From JAVBWI01 sp036677445 (GTDB lineage: Bacteria > Bacillota > Clostridia > Christensenellales > CAG-138): 64,000 nucleotides of DNA. Location of the stretch: contig JAVBWI010000001.1 of NCBI GenBank assembly GCA_036677445.1, positions 1 through 64,000 of the forward strand. The letters run 5' to 3'. Each line of letters starts with the position of its first letter. The stretch's first letter is position 1. Of this stretch, positions 16,027-24,979 are shown in pieces. The notes beneath the pieces are model-generated. The model was not told where the DNA came from. It did no database searches and saw nothing but the letters and a program-made list of their open reading frames with translations. Made by a program: the position numbers and the translations under genes.

Positions 16027-16671
16027 CTAGCGGGAAAGAATGGATACGGCGGTGATGGTATCTTCCGCGTTGAACGTGATGGACAGCACCATACCCACGC
16101 TGACGTCGGAAAAATCGCCCGTACCGATGGCCATGCCCACCGGCAGCAGATATTTCGCAGTCTCCCCGGAATAGGTAAGGCTGGCGCTGCGGCCGGATGC
16201 GCTGCCGCCCGAAGGCATCTCGCCGGCCGAAGGCATCTCGCCGGCCGTGTACAGCTTGCCGCCAGAAGGCGCTTCGCCGTCTGAAGGCAGTTCGCCGGCT
16301 GTGTACAGTTTGCCGCCGGAAGGTACTTTGCCGCCCGATGCCCTTTCGCCCGTTGCCGCGCCGCCTGCAATCTCCCCGCCCGCTGCGGCCCGATCCGCCC
16401 CGGCTGCATCCGGGGCCTCCCCGCTATCGGCGGCCGTGCCTTCCGCAGGCTCCCCCAATGCGAGCGTAACTTCATTGCCTACGATGCTGTCCACACGTCC
16501 ATATACGACGGTCACGCCTTCCGCGGCGGCGGCATCCGTGCCAGCCGCATTCGCCGCTGCCTTTCCTCCGGTAAATTCCATTACATCCGGGTTCTTGGTT
16601 TTCGTGTTCGCGCAGCCTGCTGCAAGCAGTGTGAGCGCTATGCATAAAATCAAAGCGGCAATACGTTTCAT
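16027..16671 (-). CDS. Efflux-associated lipoprotein with 18-residue repeats
   Basis: A 214-residue lipoprotein: MKRIAALILCIALTLLAAGC is a signal with lipobox LAAGC. Then come a short beta segment (VVYGRVDSIVGNEVTLALGE), an Ala/Gly/Glu-rich stretch, and a low-complexity repeat with an 18-residue period (GGKLYTAGELPSDGEAPS twice, with shorter GEMPS copies) at about residues 105-160. A second beta segment ends the protein (GMVLSITFNAEDTITAVSIL). ATG at 16669-16671 with GCAGGAGG upstream. The open frame extends 42 codons further but overlaps the permease gene. It sits between permease and ATPase genes, so it is likely an extracytoplasmic part of the efflux pump. Exact role unknown. Confidence 0.8.
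   Translation of the reverse strand: MKRIAALILCIALTLLAAGCANTKTKNPDVMEFTGGKAAANAAGTDAAAAEGVTVVYGRVDSIVGNEVTLALGEPAEGTAADSGEAPDAAGADRAAAGGEIAGGAATGERASGGKVPSGGKLYTAGELPSDGEAPSGGKLYTAGEMPSAGEMPSGGSASGRSASLTYSGETAKYLLPVGMAIGTGDFSDVSVGMVLSITFNAEDTITAVSILSR
16200..16345 (-). repeat. 54-bp in-frame tandem repeat inside the lipoprotein gene
   Basis: GTGTACAG recurs at 16247 and 16301, a 54-bp period (18 codons), flanked by degenerate GAAGGC-TCGCCG units. The repeat is in frame and encodes a flexible Gly/Ser/Pro/Glu segment, so unit number could vary between strains without breaking the gene. Confidence 0.75.
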
Positions 16672-16748
16672 GGCTTCCTCCTGCAAACTCTTATTCCAGG
16701 TTAAGCGCGCCTTTCCCGGCGCACGGCGGAGCTTTTGGTCCCTGCACG

Positions 16749-18122
16749 TTATTCCAAATTCAACGCTTGGATGGGCACCAGCCGGGAAGCCTTCCACGCC
16801 GGGTAAAACCCGAACACCGTACCCGTCACCACCGCGAATACCAGCGCCAGCACCCAGCCCCAGACGCTTGTTTCCACGCGCATGCCCGCAAGCTCCACCA
16901 GCGGCATGAGCCCGAAGCTCACGCTTACCCCTATGACGCCGCCGATGACGCTGATGATGTTGGCCTCCATCAAAAACTCCAGCAATATGGTTTTTTTCGA
17001 ACAGCCGATAGCCTTTAGTATGCCGATTTCTGCCGTGCGCTCCTTGACGGAAACGAACAGCACGTTCATGATCCCGATGCCGCCCACGATAAACACGATG
17101 GACGCGACCGCCAAGAGCAGCAGCGCAAGCGTGTTGGCGGAGCTTGACGCCGCCTCCATGGCGCTGCCCGCGTCGGTCACATCAAAGAAGGCGTCCGGGT
17201 AATTTTCCGTAAGCAGGGCTTGGATATCCTCCATCACCCGCGGGACATCCTCCACGTCCTCGGCCACCGCGGCGATCTCCGGCTCGGTGGAAGTTCCGAA
17301 TATCTGCTTCTGCGCCGTCGTATAGGGAAGATACACGGCCGTATCGGGGCTGATGCCGGAGGTGACCGCGCCCATCTGTTCCAGCACACCCACGATTTCG
17401 TAATTCTTGCCGTCTATCTCAAGGTAGTCTCCATAGGCGTAGGCCGCATAGGTAAATATCTCCTCCGCAAGATTGTAGCCTATGACGCAGACATAATCCT
17501 CATAGGTGGTATCCGCTTCCTCTATGAACCGGCCATACAGCGGCGTAAGGTTGCTGACCCGCTGATAGTTTTCATATACGCCCACGACGGTGGCAGTCTT
17601 TTCCTCTTCCAATGTGCCGCCGAACACGGCCGTCTCTCCGCTTTGCAGTATGGTCACTTCCTGCAAACCCGGAACCAGCAGTTCAATATCCTCCACATCG
17701 TCGGCCGTTAGCCGGGTAGCAGCGGTACGTTTGCTGTTACCGCCGCCGGGAAACCCGCCCATACCGCCGCTCATAATCAAAGGGCCGCCGTCAGTAACGG
17801 AAAACGAAACCACGCCACCCGAGCTTGCTACTTTTTCCCGTATCACCGAGAAATCCATGCCGCCCATGCTGCCCATGCCGCCGCCCATGCCCTGCATCAT
17901 GGCGTCCATATCCACGCCGTCGCCCACGCTCACCCCGATAGCCCCGGCATTCAGGTTTTTGAACTGATCCGCCACATCCGCCTGGCCGCCCTGACCGATG
18001 GCAATCACAAGCACGATGGTTGCCGCGCCCACGATAATGCCCAGCGAGGTCATCATCATTTTGAACTTATTCTCGATAATGTTGATCCAAACAAGCCGCA
18101 GTATCTCTGAAAACTGCATCAT
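16749..18122 (-). CDS. MacB-type ABC transporter permease (FtsX domain)
   Basis: A 457-residue permease with the MacB layout: first membrane segment (about residues 20-44, MMMTSLGIIVGAATIVLVIA), a large extracytoplasmic domain (about 45-325) and three C-terminal segments forming the FtsX fold (SIVFIVGGIGIMNVLFVSV, then two more). VKERTAEIGILKAIGCSKK is the conserved coupling helix for the ATPase. The external domain has an unusual Met/Gly-rich stretch (MMQGMGGGMGSMGGM, about residues 74-88), possibly a metal- or peptide-binding loop. The ATG overlaps the stop of the fusion protein (ATGA), implying coupled translation. Likely exports a peptide or an antimicrobial. Confidence 0.9.
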   Translation of the reverse strand: MMQFSEILRLVWINIIENKFKMMMTSLGIIVGAATIVLVIAIGQGGQADVADQFKNLNAGAIGVSVGDGVDMDAMMQGMGGGMGSMGGMDFSVIREKVASSGGVVSFSVTDGGPLIMSGGMGGFPGGGNSKRTAATRLTADDVEDIELLVPGLQEVTILQSGETAVFGGTLEEEKTATVVGVYENYQRVSNLTPLYGRFIEEADTTYEDYVCVIGYNLAEEIFTYAAYAYGDYLEIDGKNYEIVGVLEQMGAVTSGISPDTAVYLPYTTAQKQIFGTSTEPEIAAVAEDVEDVPRVMEDIQALLTENYPDAFFDVTDAGSAMEAASSSANTLALLLLAVASIVFIVGGIGIMNVLFVSVKERTAEIGILKAIGCSKKTILLEFLMEANIISVIGGVIGVSVSFGLMPLVELAGMRVETSVWGWVLALVFAVVTGTVFGFYPAWKASRLVPIQALNLE

Positions 18123-20176
18123 GAACGCCCCACCGCGCTTTCCGAGAGCACCGTATCCCCTTCCGAGAGGCCGGATAGGATCTCCACATACCGGCCGTCG
18201 GAAAAGCCGGTTTTCACTTCCGTGGTGACGGCCACGCCGTCGCTGCCCAGTTTTTGCACAGTCGCAACGCCTCCTGCGTTTGTGATGGCCTGCTTGTTGA
18301 CATACAGCACGTCGAGCGCGGCGCGCTGCACCAGGGTAACGTCCGCACTCATGCCTTCGTACATCAGCCGCGTGTTCTCGCCGCTTAAGCGCACATTCAC
18401 CGTATAGCTTACCGTAGCAGCGCCGGAACGCGAGGATTCCACCGTAATGGTATCCACCTCGGCGTCAAAATTTTGCCCGTTAAAAGCGTTCATGGTAACG
18501 GTCGCCTCCTGCCCGATGGAAACGTCAAGTATATCCTCTTCGGAAATGGTAATGGGCACATATACGTCGGAAATATTGGTCAATGTGCACAGCGTCTGCT
18601 TCATCAGCATGCCAAGATCTTCATTGTAGGTAACGTCGAAAGAGTCCCCTTCCTCCACGCTGACGCTTGCAACCATACCCGTGCAGGGCGAAAGCACCAC
18701 GCCGTCAAGCGCTATGCTTTCCTTGAGGTCTTCAATTTGCGCATACAGTACGTCGTATGCTTCCTGTGCGGCGTCCACCTTCTGCTGCAGTTCCATCTCG
18801 GTCAGTTCCAGCGCGGTTTTTGCGGTGCTTGCCCCGCTTTTCGCCAGCTCCGCCTGCTGTTCGGCATTGGTGGTGCCGGTAGTCAGGCTCACCCCGGCTT
18901 TTGAGAGCGCCAGCTCCGCCTTTTCCACATCTTGCTTGAGCGATGCGAGTTTGGCCGCAAGGTCATCCTCGTCTTTAACGTTCCCGTAGGTATCGTTGTA
19001 TTCCTCTTTATAATCCGTATAGTTGGATTGCGCGGTCTTGAGTTTTACTTCGACGCTGGAAATCAGCGATTTCAGTGCGGCAATGCTGTCGGCGTCCACG
19101 TCATCGAGTATTTCATCCATCTCCTCTTTAAGCTTCGCGGCGTTACCTGCCGAAGTATTGGCCGTGTTATACTCTGATTTTGCGGTTTTGTAGTATGATA
19201 GAGCCGCCTCATAAAGTTTTTTGATATCGGCTAAATCCGGATTTGATATATCTTGCTCATGAGTGTAGTCGACTTCTATTCCTTCGTCTAAAATATAGTT
19301 TTTATCAGTTTCCGATATTGTACCGCCGGCATTATGGTACTTCTGTGCTTTATCCTTCAATGCCGCCTTAGCCGCCGTTAAAGCCGCCTGTTTTTCATCG
19401 ACATTCTGCCCCGGTTCATATTGCGCCTGCAGCGCTTCCAGGTCCGCAAGCGCTTCCTCGTATTCCGCAAGCTTTTCCTCGTAATACGTCACGCGGCTTT
19501 CCAGCTTTGTAAGATACGCGTAATCGCTTGGATAGCTGGCGTGGAGCGATACGTATTCGTCATATTCCGCCTGCGTGTTGGCAAGCGCGCTCTGCGCGCT
19601 CGAAAGCGCAAGCTTCAACTCCGCTACGGTCAGCCCTTCCTCGGTGGAAGCGAGCTTGCCGTCCTGTACGCTGCTTTCATAATTTTGCCGGGCCTGCAGG
19701 AGCTTGGTCTGCTGCTCCAGCTTCGCCTGTTCGATTTCCAGCGCCGCCTGCTTCAATTCCAGCTCGTAACCGGCAAGCCCCGCGGCGATCTCCCCGGTGT
19801 TGAGCTTCATGAGCGGATCGCCTTCCTTCACGGAAGAACCGGCCTTGACATAAATCTCCTCCACTGTGGAAGAAACGGAAAACGTCACCGTCTCCCGCGC
19901 AAGCGATATGGAAGAGCTTTCGCTCTGCCCTACGATGATATCGCCTCTCTCCACCGTATACTCGCGGTATACCGCTTCCGTGCCCGCATTTTCAGAACCC
20001 GGAAATACAAACAGTATCAGTACCAATTCAATGCAAGCAAGCAAAGCCCCGCCGCCGATGAATATCCACCGTTTTTTGCCCGGTTTCGCTTTTACCTCGC
20101 CGCTGCCCAGCAGGGCCATCAGTTCTTTCTCATCCTTCTGCCGGGAAGAAACGGCCCGCTTTGGCGATCGCTTCAT
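18119..20176 (-). CDS. HlyD-type membrane fusion protein with long coiled coil
   Basis: A 685-residue adaptor for the MacB-type pump, longer than the usual 350-450. Residues 36-55 form one membrane anchor (WIFIGGGALLACIELVLILF). A beta-barrel/lipoyl part follows (VSSTVEEIYVKAGSSVKEGD), then about 340 residues of Ala/Glu/Lys-rich coiled coil (150-500), then the second lipoyl half (SPCTGMVASVSVEEGD), the beta domain and a C-terminal domain ending DTVLSESAVGRS. GGAGGG precedes ATG 20174-20176. Around 19190-19370 the gene turns AT-rich and the coiled coil is interrupted by a non-repetitive segment, as if a block had been inserted or replaced. Confidence 0.88.
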   Translation of the reverse strand: MKRSPKRAVSSRQKDEKELMALLGSGEVKAKPGKKRWIFIGGGALLACIELVLILFVFPGSENAGTEAVYREYTVERGDIIVGQSESSSISLARETVTFSVSSTVEEIYVKAGSSVKEGDPLMKLNTGEIAAGLAGYELELKQAALEIEQAKLEQQTKLLQARQNYESSVQDGKLASTEEGLTVAELKLALSSAQSALANTQAEYDEYVSLHASYPSDYAYLTKLESRVTYYEEKLAEYEEALADLEALQAQYEPGQNVDEKQAALTAAKAALKDKAQKYHNAGGTISETDKNYILDEGIEVDYTHEQDISNPDLADIKKLYEAALSYYKTAKSEYNTANTSAGNAAKLKEEMDEILDDVDADSIAALKSLISSVEVKLKTAQSNYTDYKEEYNDTYGNVKDEDDLAAKLASLKQDVEKAELALSKAGVSLTTGTTNAEQQAELAKSGASTAKTALELTEMELQQKVDAAQEAYDVLYAQIEDLKESIALDGVVLSPCTGMVASVSVEEGDSFDVTYNEDLGMLMKQTLCTLTNISDVYVPITISEEDILDVSIGQEATVTMNAFNGQNFDAEVDTITVESSRSGAATVSYTVNVRLSGENTRLMYEGMSADVTLVQRAALDVLYVNKQAITNAGGVATVQKLGSDGVAVTTEVKTGFSDGRYVEILSGLSEGDTVLSESAVGRS

Positions 20177-20238
20177 CGCTTTATCCCTCCGTTATCGGTC
20201 ATCCGCCGCCCGCCAAGGCGTGCGGCACTTTTTTGCCC

Positions 20239-20270
20239 ATTATATCGGCCAAGTCTTAATAAAGGCTTAA
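20239..20270 (-). promoter_or_regulatory. Efflux operon promoter with response-regulator direct repeat
   Basis: On the minus strand TATAAT (20239-20244) has no good -35 box. Instead a direct repeat, CTTAA at 20255-20259 and again at 20266-20270 on the plus strand (11-bp period), covers the -35 zone. Direct repeats spaced about one helical turn at the -35 position are typical sites for OmpR-family activators, and an OmpR-family regulator gene is divergent 139 bases away. Confidence 0.6.
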
Positions 20271-20408
20271 AAAGAGGAGGTTTGTCACATTCCGGCCAAA
20301 ATCTGTACCAATACTGCCATGCTTTTATGGCAGGAAAGGGAGGTATATGCAGGAAATTTGTGATACGATACCGTTATAAAAAACGAAAACCGAAACGGGG
20401 TGTGCGCG

Positions 20409-21086
20409 GTGAAGCTTCTGCTTGTGGAGGATGAAAGGGCAATGTATACCGCCTTGCAGGAGGTATTCTCCCGCAGCGGATTTTCGGTGCAGATCGCCTG
20501 CGACGGCGGCGAGGGCATGCGGCGCGCGCTGAGCGAATGCTACGACGTGATCGTACTCGACGTGATGCTGCCGGGAGAAAGCGGGCTGAATATCCTGCGC
20601 GCGATGCGCCGGCAGGGCCGCTCCACACCCGTGCTGCTGCTGACGGCACGGGCCGACGTATCCGACCGTGTAGCGGGCCTTGACTGCGGCGCGGACGATT
20701 ATTTGACAAAGCCCTTCGCCGTGGAAGAACTGCTTGCCCGCGTTCGGGCGCTTACCCGACGCAAAGGGGAGCTTGTGCAAAACGACGCGCTGTATTTTTC
20801 GGACATTACGCTCAAGCCGCTCGATTACACCATGTGGTGCAGCGCGCGGCAGATCCGGCTCTCCAAGCGGGAAATGGAAATCATGAAGTATTTTTTGACA
20901 CGCTCGCACACAGTCGTGCAAAAAGAGGATCTGTTCACCAAGGTATGGGGGTACGACAACGCGGCCGACATTTCCAATGTAGAGGTATACATCTCGTTTT
21001 TGCGCAAAAAGCTGCAGCATCTGAATGCGCATGTCGAAATACACAGTGTGCGGGGCGTGGGCTACCGCCTGCAGGATGTACTGTGA
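20409..21086 (+). CDS. OmpR/PhoB-family response regulator
   Basis: A 225-residue DNA-binding regulator. Receiver domain: acidic pair in LLLVEDERA, phospho-acceptor Asp in CYDVIVLDVMLPG (about residue 51), Thr in VLLLTARAD, Lys in DDYLTKPF. C-terminal winged helix: LSKREMEIMKYFLTRSHTVV and VEVYISFLRKKL, ending VRGVGYRLQDVL. The GTG at 20409 is preferred over a GTG three codons earlier because ACGGGG lies 8 bases upstream. It is followed 46 bases later by its histidine kinase and is divergent from the efflux operon, the classic layout of a regulator for a MacB/Bce-type pump. Confidence 0.93.
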   Translation: MKLLLVEDERAMYTALQEVFSRSGFSVQIACDGGEGMRRALSECYDVIVLDVMLPGESGLNILRAMRRQGRSTPVLLLTARADVSDRVAGLDCGADDYLTKPFAVEELLARVRALTRRKGELVQNDALYFSDITLKPLDYTMWCSARQIRLSKREMEIMKYFLTRSHTVVQKEDLFTKVWGYDNAADISNVEVYISFLRKKLQHLNAHVEIHSVRGVGYRLQDVL

Positions 21087-21132
21087 AGCTTTTGTGCTTG
21101 CCCGCCGAAGGACAGTGTGATACCGGAAAGCT

Positions 21133-22407
21133 GTGAAACATATGGCGCTATGGAAAAAGCGGCCCCCGGCCGCGCAAACGGCGGAGGACCCGCTACTCAG
21201 AAAACTGCGCCGCCGCATGGTGCGCATCAATATGGCGCTGCTTACCGCCGTTCTGATAGGGGTCATCGGCGCGCTGCTGCTGATGCTCCATACGCAAAAC
21301 AAGCGCATGACAAACTCCGCTTTAGACCGCATGCTGTTTTCGCGCATACAGCCGGGGCCGGGCGAACGGCCGCTGATGGGCGGGGTTGTGATCGAATTGG
21401 GAAAGGACGGCGCGCTCATACACGCCACCTTCCCTTCGGAGCTTACGGGGGAGACCGTTGCGCGCATGGCAACGCTTGCGCTAAAGCAGGAGCAGCCCCG
21501 CGGTGAAATCGCCTTTAACGGTTACAGCTTTGCCTACGCGCTGGGGGATGCAAAAGCGCTGCGGAAGATGGTGTTTTTTGACCTGAGCGGCCCCTCCGAT
21601 ATGATGGGCAATGCGGTGATGATCTGCCTTGGCGCGGGCGCCGTAAGCCTTTGCGCGCTGTGGGGCGTCAGCGTATATTTGGCCGAACGCGCCATACGCC
21701 CCGTGCGGGAAGCGTTTTACCGGCAGAAGAATTTTATAGCGGACGCTTCGCATGAACTGAAAACTCCGCTCGCAATATTGAACGCGAACCTTTCCCTTTT
21801 ACGCAGTTCCATGGGGGAAGCCGATAAGAAGCAGCGTTATGCCGCCGCCATGGAGGAGCAATCCGTCCGTATGGGCAGGCTGGTCAGCGACATGCTGGAG
21901 CTTGCCAGGCTGGATTCAGGCGAGGCCGTATCGCGGTTTACGCCCGTAAACCTGAGTGGGCTGACGCAAAACACGCTGCTCTCCTTTGAAGCGCTGTTTT
22001 TCGAGCATGCGCTTGTATCCGGCGCGCACATTCAACCGGAAGTCTGGGTAACGGGCGACGCGGCGGAACTGGAGCGGCTGCTGTGCATATTGCTGGATAA
22101 CGCCTGCCGCCATACGCCACGGAACGGGACGGTGGAAATTTCCCTCTCGCACGAGCGCGGGCATGCCCTGCTGTGCATCGAAAACAGCGGCGAAGGGATA
22201 TCGTCCGGCCACCTGAATCACCTTTTCGACCGTTTTTACCGCGTGGACAGCGGCCGCGGCCGCGAGAGCGGCGGGTACGGGCTGGGGCTCGCCATCGCGA
22301 AATCCATCGCCGTACGGCACGGGGCGGAAATCACCGCCGAAAGCGAAGAAGGGAAATATACGCGGTTCGTGGTGAGGTTTTTGAAAACAGGCAAAGGCGC
22401 AAGCTGA
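21133..22407 (+). CDS. Sensor histidine kinase
   Basis: A 424-residue membrane kinase. Membrane segments at about residues 35-55 (ALLTAVLIGVIGALLLML) and 155-180 flank an extracytoplasmic sensor of roughly 100 residues. H-box NFIADASHELKTPLAIL (phosphorylated His near residue 213), N-box LLCILLDNACRHTP, G-boxes RGRESGGYGLGLAIAKSI and the end EGKYTRFVVRFL. The GTG at 21133 starts the listed protein. ATG 21142 three codons later is equally possible, both following GGAAAG. It phosphorylates the response regulator encoded immediately upstream. Confidence 0.92.
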   Translation: MKHMALWKKRPPAAQTAEDPLLRKLRRRMVRINMALLTAVLIGVIGALLLMLHTQNKRMTNSALDRMLFSRIQPGPGERPLMGGVVIELGKDGALIHATFPSELTGETVARMATLALKQEQPRGEIAFNGYSFAYALGDAKALRKMVFFDLSGPSDMMGNAVMICLGAGAVSLCALWGVSVYLAERAIRPVREAFYRQKNFIADASHELKTPLAILNANLSLLRSSMGEADKKQRYAAAMEEQSVRMGRLVSDMLELARLDSGEAVSRFTPVNLSGLTQNTLLSFEALFFEHALVSGAHIQPEVWVTGDAAELERLLCILLDNACRHTPRNGTVEISLSHERGHALLCIENSGEGISSGHLNHLFDRFYRVDSGRGRESGGYGLGLAIAKSIAVRHGAEITAESEEGKYTRFVVRFLKTGKGAS

Positions 22408-22434
22408 CCCGGCATATTTTCCCGCAATGTAAAG

Positions 22435-22483
22435 ACGGCTGCCCGGAAGCGATTTCTGCAATCGCGTACGGGCAGCCGTTTTA
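22435..22483. terminator. Bidirectional terminator
   Basis: ACGGCTGCCCG (22435-22445) pairs with CGGGCAGCCGT (22469-22479). An inner GCGATT/AATCGC stem is stacked on it and TTTT follows. It separates the convergent histidine kinase and amidohydrolase genes. Confidence 0.88.
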
Positions 22484-22500
22484 TTTCGGTATAAGAATCT

Positions 22501-23652
22501 TCAGTCGTTCAGATAATCCACCGCCATCTGCGCGTACAGCGCGGTGCCGGTTTTTAAAGCGTCCTCTTCGATGAAGAAATGGTCGCTGTGCTGCGGATAT
22601 TCGCCGCCGCCGCCCAGCGCCACAAACGTACAGGGGAGGTTGGGGGTGTAATCCGCAAAATCCTCCGCGCCCATTGTCTTTGTAAAGGGGAGCAGCATGG
22701 CGGGCGAGGGAAGCACTTTCAATGCGGATTGTCTGGCCAACGCCGCGAGCGCCGCGTCGTTCTCCAGCGCTTCCACCATCATATTATATTCCAGCTCCGC
22801 CGTGCAGCGGAAGGCCGCGGCGGTCTCTTTGGCGATGCGCTCCATAATGCCGGGTATCTGCCTGTGCGCTTCCTTGTTGAATATGCGCACGGTACCCTCC
22901 ATCACCGCTTCGCCGGAAATGATGTTGAAGCGCGAGCCGGAATGCAGCGAACCCACCGTCACTACGACGGGGTCGAGCGGGTTGAGCTCCCGGCTGACGA
23001 TGGTCTGCAAATTCATTACGATGGCCGCCGCCGCCACCGTCGCGTCCATGCCCTTTTCGGGAAGCGCGCCGTGCGTGGCCTTGCCGGTCACCTTTAACTT
23101 ATACATATCCGCCGCGGGCAGCACCACGCCCTCGGCAACGGCGAGCGCGCCTGCCGGCATCTGCGCGAATATGTGCATGCCGAACGCCGCGTCCGCGCCA
23201 TCCAGACCGCCCTGCTTCAAAACCGCCTTCGCGCCCTGCGCAAGCTCTTCCGCCGGCTGGAACAGAAGTTTGACGGTGCCGCACAGGTCCTCCTTCATAC
23301 CGTTCAATATACGCGCGGCGCCAAGCAGCATGGCCGCATGCGTATCGTGCCCGCAGGCGTGCATGAACCCCGCGTTTTCGGAAGCGTAGGGCACGTCGGT
23401 CAGCTCCTGTATGCTCAGCGCGTCGATATCCGCGCGCAACGCTACGGTTTTGCCGGGCTTTGCGCCCTTGATTTCGCCTAAAAGCCCGGTGGGCTCAAAC
23501 CTGCGATAGGGGATGCCGAGTTTATCCAATTCCTCCGCGATGCGGCCGGTGGTGCGAAACTCCTGAAAGCTCGCTTCGGGGTGCCGGTGAAGATCGCGCC
23601 GGAACCCGATGACGTATTCCTCGATCTCTTTTGCTTTTGCCTTGAAATCCAT
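22501..23652 (-). CDS. M20 family amidohydrolase (hippurate/N-acyl amino acid hydrolase type)
   Basis: A 383-residue metal-dependent cytoplasmic hydrolase that removes acyl groups from N-acyl amino acids or related amides. Motifs: RDLHRHPEASFQE (about residue 17), metal-binding Cys/His/Asp in HACGHDTHAAM (about 103), FQPAEELAQGAKAVL, GMHIFAQMPAGA, GSLHSGSRFNIISG and MGAEDFADY. ATG 23650-23652 follows AAAGGAGG. It lies 25 bases downstream of a paralogous gene and belongs to a permease-hydrolase-hydrolase transcript. Confidence 0.9.
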   Translation of the reverse strand: MDFKAKAKEIEEYVIGFRRDLHRHPEASFQEFRTTGRIAEELDKLGIPYRRFEPTGLLGEIKGAKPGKTVALRADIDALSIQELTDVPYASENAGFMHACGHDTHAAMLLGAARILNGMKEDLCGTVKLLFQPAEELAQGAKAVLKQGGLDGADAAFGMHIFAQMPAGALAVAEGVVLPAADMYKLKVTGKATHGALPEKGMDATVAAAAIVMNLQTIVSRELNPLDPVVVTVGSLHSGSRFNIISGEAVMEGTVRIFNKEAHRQIPGIMERIAKETAAAFRCTAELEYNMMVEALENDAALAALARQSALKVLPSPAMLLPFTKTMGAEDFADYTPNLPCTFVALGGGGEYPQHSDHFFIEEDALKTGTALYAQMAVDYLND

Positions 23653-23677
23653 ACTTGCCTCCTTTAATAGCGCTTGC

Positions 23678-24871
23678 TTACGGCTGCAGGAACTCCACCG
23701 CGGACGCGGCAAGCGCCGCCACGCCGCCCTTCATGGCCTCTTCCTTCCAGGTGCAGCGGGGATTGTGCAGCGAATATACCTCGTCGCCCAGATGCCCGGC
23801 ATACAGCAGCACCAATGCGGAAGGGGTGCCGGTAGCATTTCCATAATAACTGAAATCCTCGCTGAAGGAAAGCGGCCCATCCAAGTAGAAACGTCCGTCA
23901 TCGCCGAGCACCTTGGCGCAGGCGCGGTCTATCACGTCCACGACGGCGGCGTTGTTGACCACGGAGCCGTAGCCTTCGGTATACGTTACTTCCAGCTTGC
24001 AGCCGGAAATCTGCTTGATGCCCTTTGCGATATCGTACACCTGCTGCCTGGCGGTGGTGCGCGCCTCTTCATCGTATGCGCGCACCACCATGCCCACCTG
24101 TGCGTCGCCGGGGATGATGTTGACCGCCGAGCCGCCTTTGATAAGGCCCACCGAAACGATGGCCGTTTTGAGCGGGTCGATTTTACGGGAAACGATCTGC
24201 TGCAGCATGACGACGAACTGGCTCGCGGCAAGTATGGCGTCGTTGGCGGTATGCGGCTGCGAGCCGTGGCCCGCCTTGCCGATCACGTCGATGTCGTAAA
24301 GGTCAAAGCTGGTGGTCGCCACGCCCTTGTACAGGGCGATCTTGCCCACCTGCCCTTCGCTCGGATACACATGGCAGGAAATGATGGCGTCGACATGCGG
24401 GTTTTCCATCACGCCCGCGGCAACCAGCGGCCGCGCGCCGCCCTGCGGCGCTTTTTCCTCGGCGGGCTGGAATATGAATTTCACGGTGCCGGAGAACGCA
24501 TCCCGCATGCCGCTTAACACTTTTGCCGCGGCCAGCAGCATGGCGATATGCGAATCGTGCCCGCAGGCGTGCATAACGCCGGGAGTTTCGGAAGCGAACG
24601 GCAGCCCGGTATCCTCCGTTACGGGCAGCGCGTCGATGTCCGCGCGGATGGCGATACATTTGCCGGGACCTGCCGTGCCGTGAAGCAGGCCGATCACCGC
24701 GGTGTTGCAAATCTGCTGTACGCTGTCCAGCCCGAACTCCCGCAATTTTTCAGCAATGATGCCGCTTGTTCGGAACTCCCGGTTGCTAAGCTCCGGGTGG
24801 GCGTGGAAATCCCGCCGCCAGGCAACCATTTCCTCGTAAAGCGCTTCTACCCGCGTTTTTATTCTTTGCAT
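23678..24871 (-). CDS. M20 family amidohydrolase, second copy
   Basis: A 397-residue paralogue of the next gene, same M20D type. Motifs: AWRRDFHAHPELSNREFRT, metal site HACGHDSHIAML (about residue 105), FQPAEEKAPQGGARPL, VGLIKGGSAVNIIPGD, and SFSEDFSYYG, where the other copy has GAEDFADY. The two are clearly diverged, suggesting different acyl or amino-acid preferences rather than simple dosage. ATG 24869-24871 with GGAAGGAG upstream. The permease gene ends 108 bases upstream, separated by a weak hairpin. Confidence 0.9.
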   Translation of the reverse strand: MQRIKTRVEALYEEMVAWRRDFHAHPELSNREFRTSGIIAEKLREFGLDSVQQICNTAVIGLLHGTAGPGKCIAIRADIDALPVTEDTGLPFASETPGVMHACGHDSHIAMLLAAAKVLSGMRDAFSGTVKFIFQPAEEKAPQGGARPLVAAGVMENPHVDAIISCHVYPSEGQVGKIALYKGVATTSFDLYDIDVIGKAGHGSQPHTANDAILAASQFVVMLQQIVSRKIDPLKTAIVSVGLIKGGSAVNIIPGDAQVGMVVRAYDEEARTTARQQVYDIAKGIKQISGCKLEVTYTEGYGSVVNNAAVVDVIDRACAKVLGDDGRFYLDGPLSFSEDFSYYGNATGTPSALVLLYAGHLGDEVYSLHNPRCTWKEEAMKGGVAALAASAVEFLQP

Positions 24872-24920
24872 GAATTTCTCCTTCCGCCCCCGCCTGCCCG
24901 GCAAAGGCTACAACAGGAAT

Positions 24921-24947
24921 GGCTGCCGCAACAAGTATGCAGCAGCC
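24921..24947 (-). terminator. Weak hairpin after the permease gene
   Basis: GGCTGC (24921-24926) with GCAGCC (24942-24947). No U-run. Probably a partial terminator or processing site between the permease and the amidohydrolases. Confidence 0.4.
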
Positions 24948-24979
24948 AAAGTGATTTATATAACGTATAATTTTTTATC

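Noticed and set aside
16200..16345. CRISPR-like or VNTR-like repeat.
   Set aside because: The units are adjacent, in frame and translate into a flexible repeat of the lipoprotein; no spacers are present.
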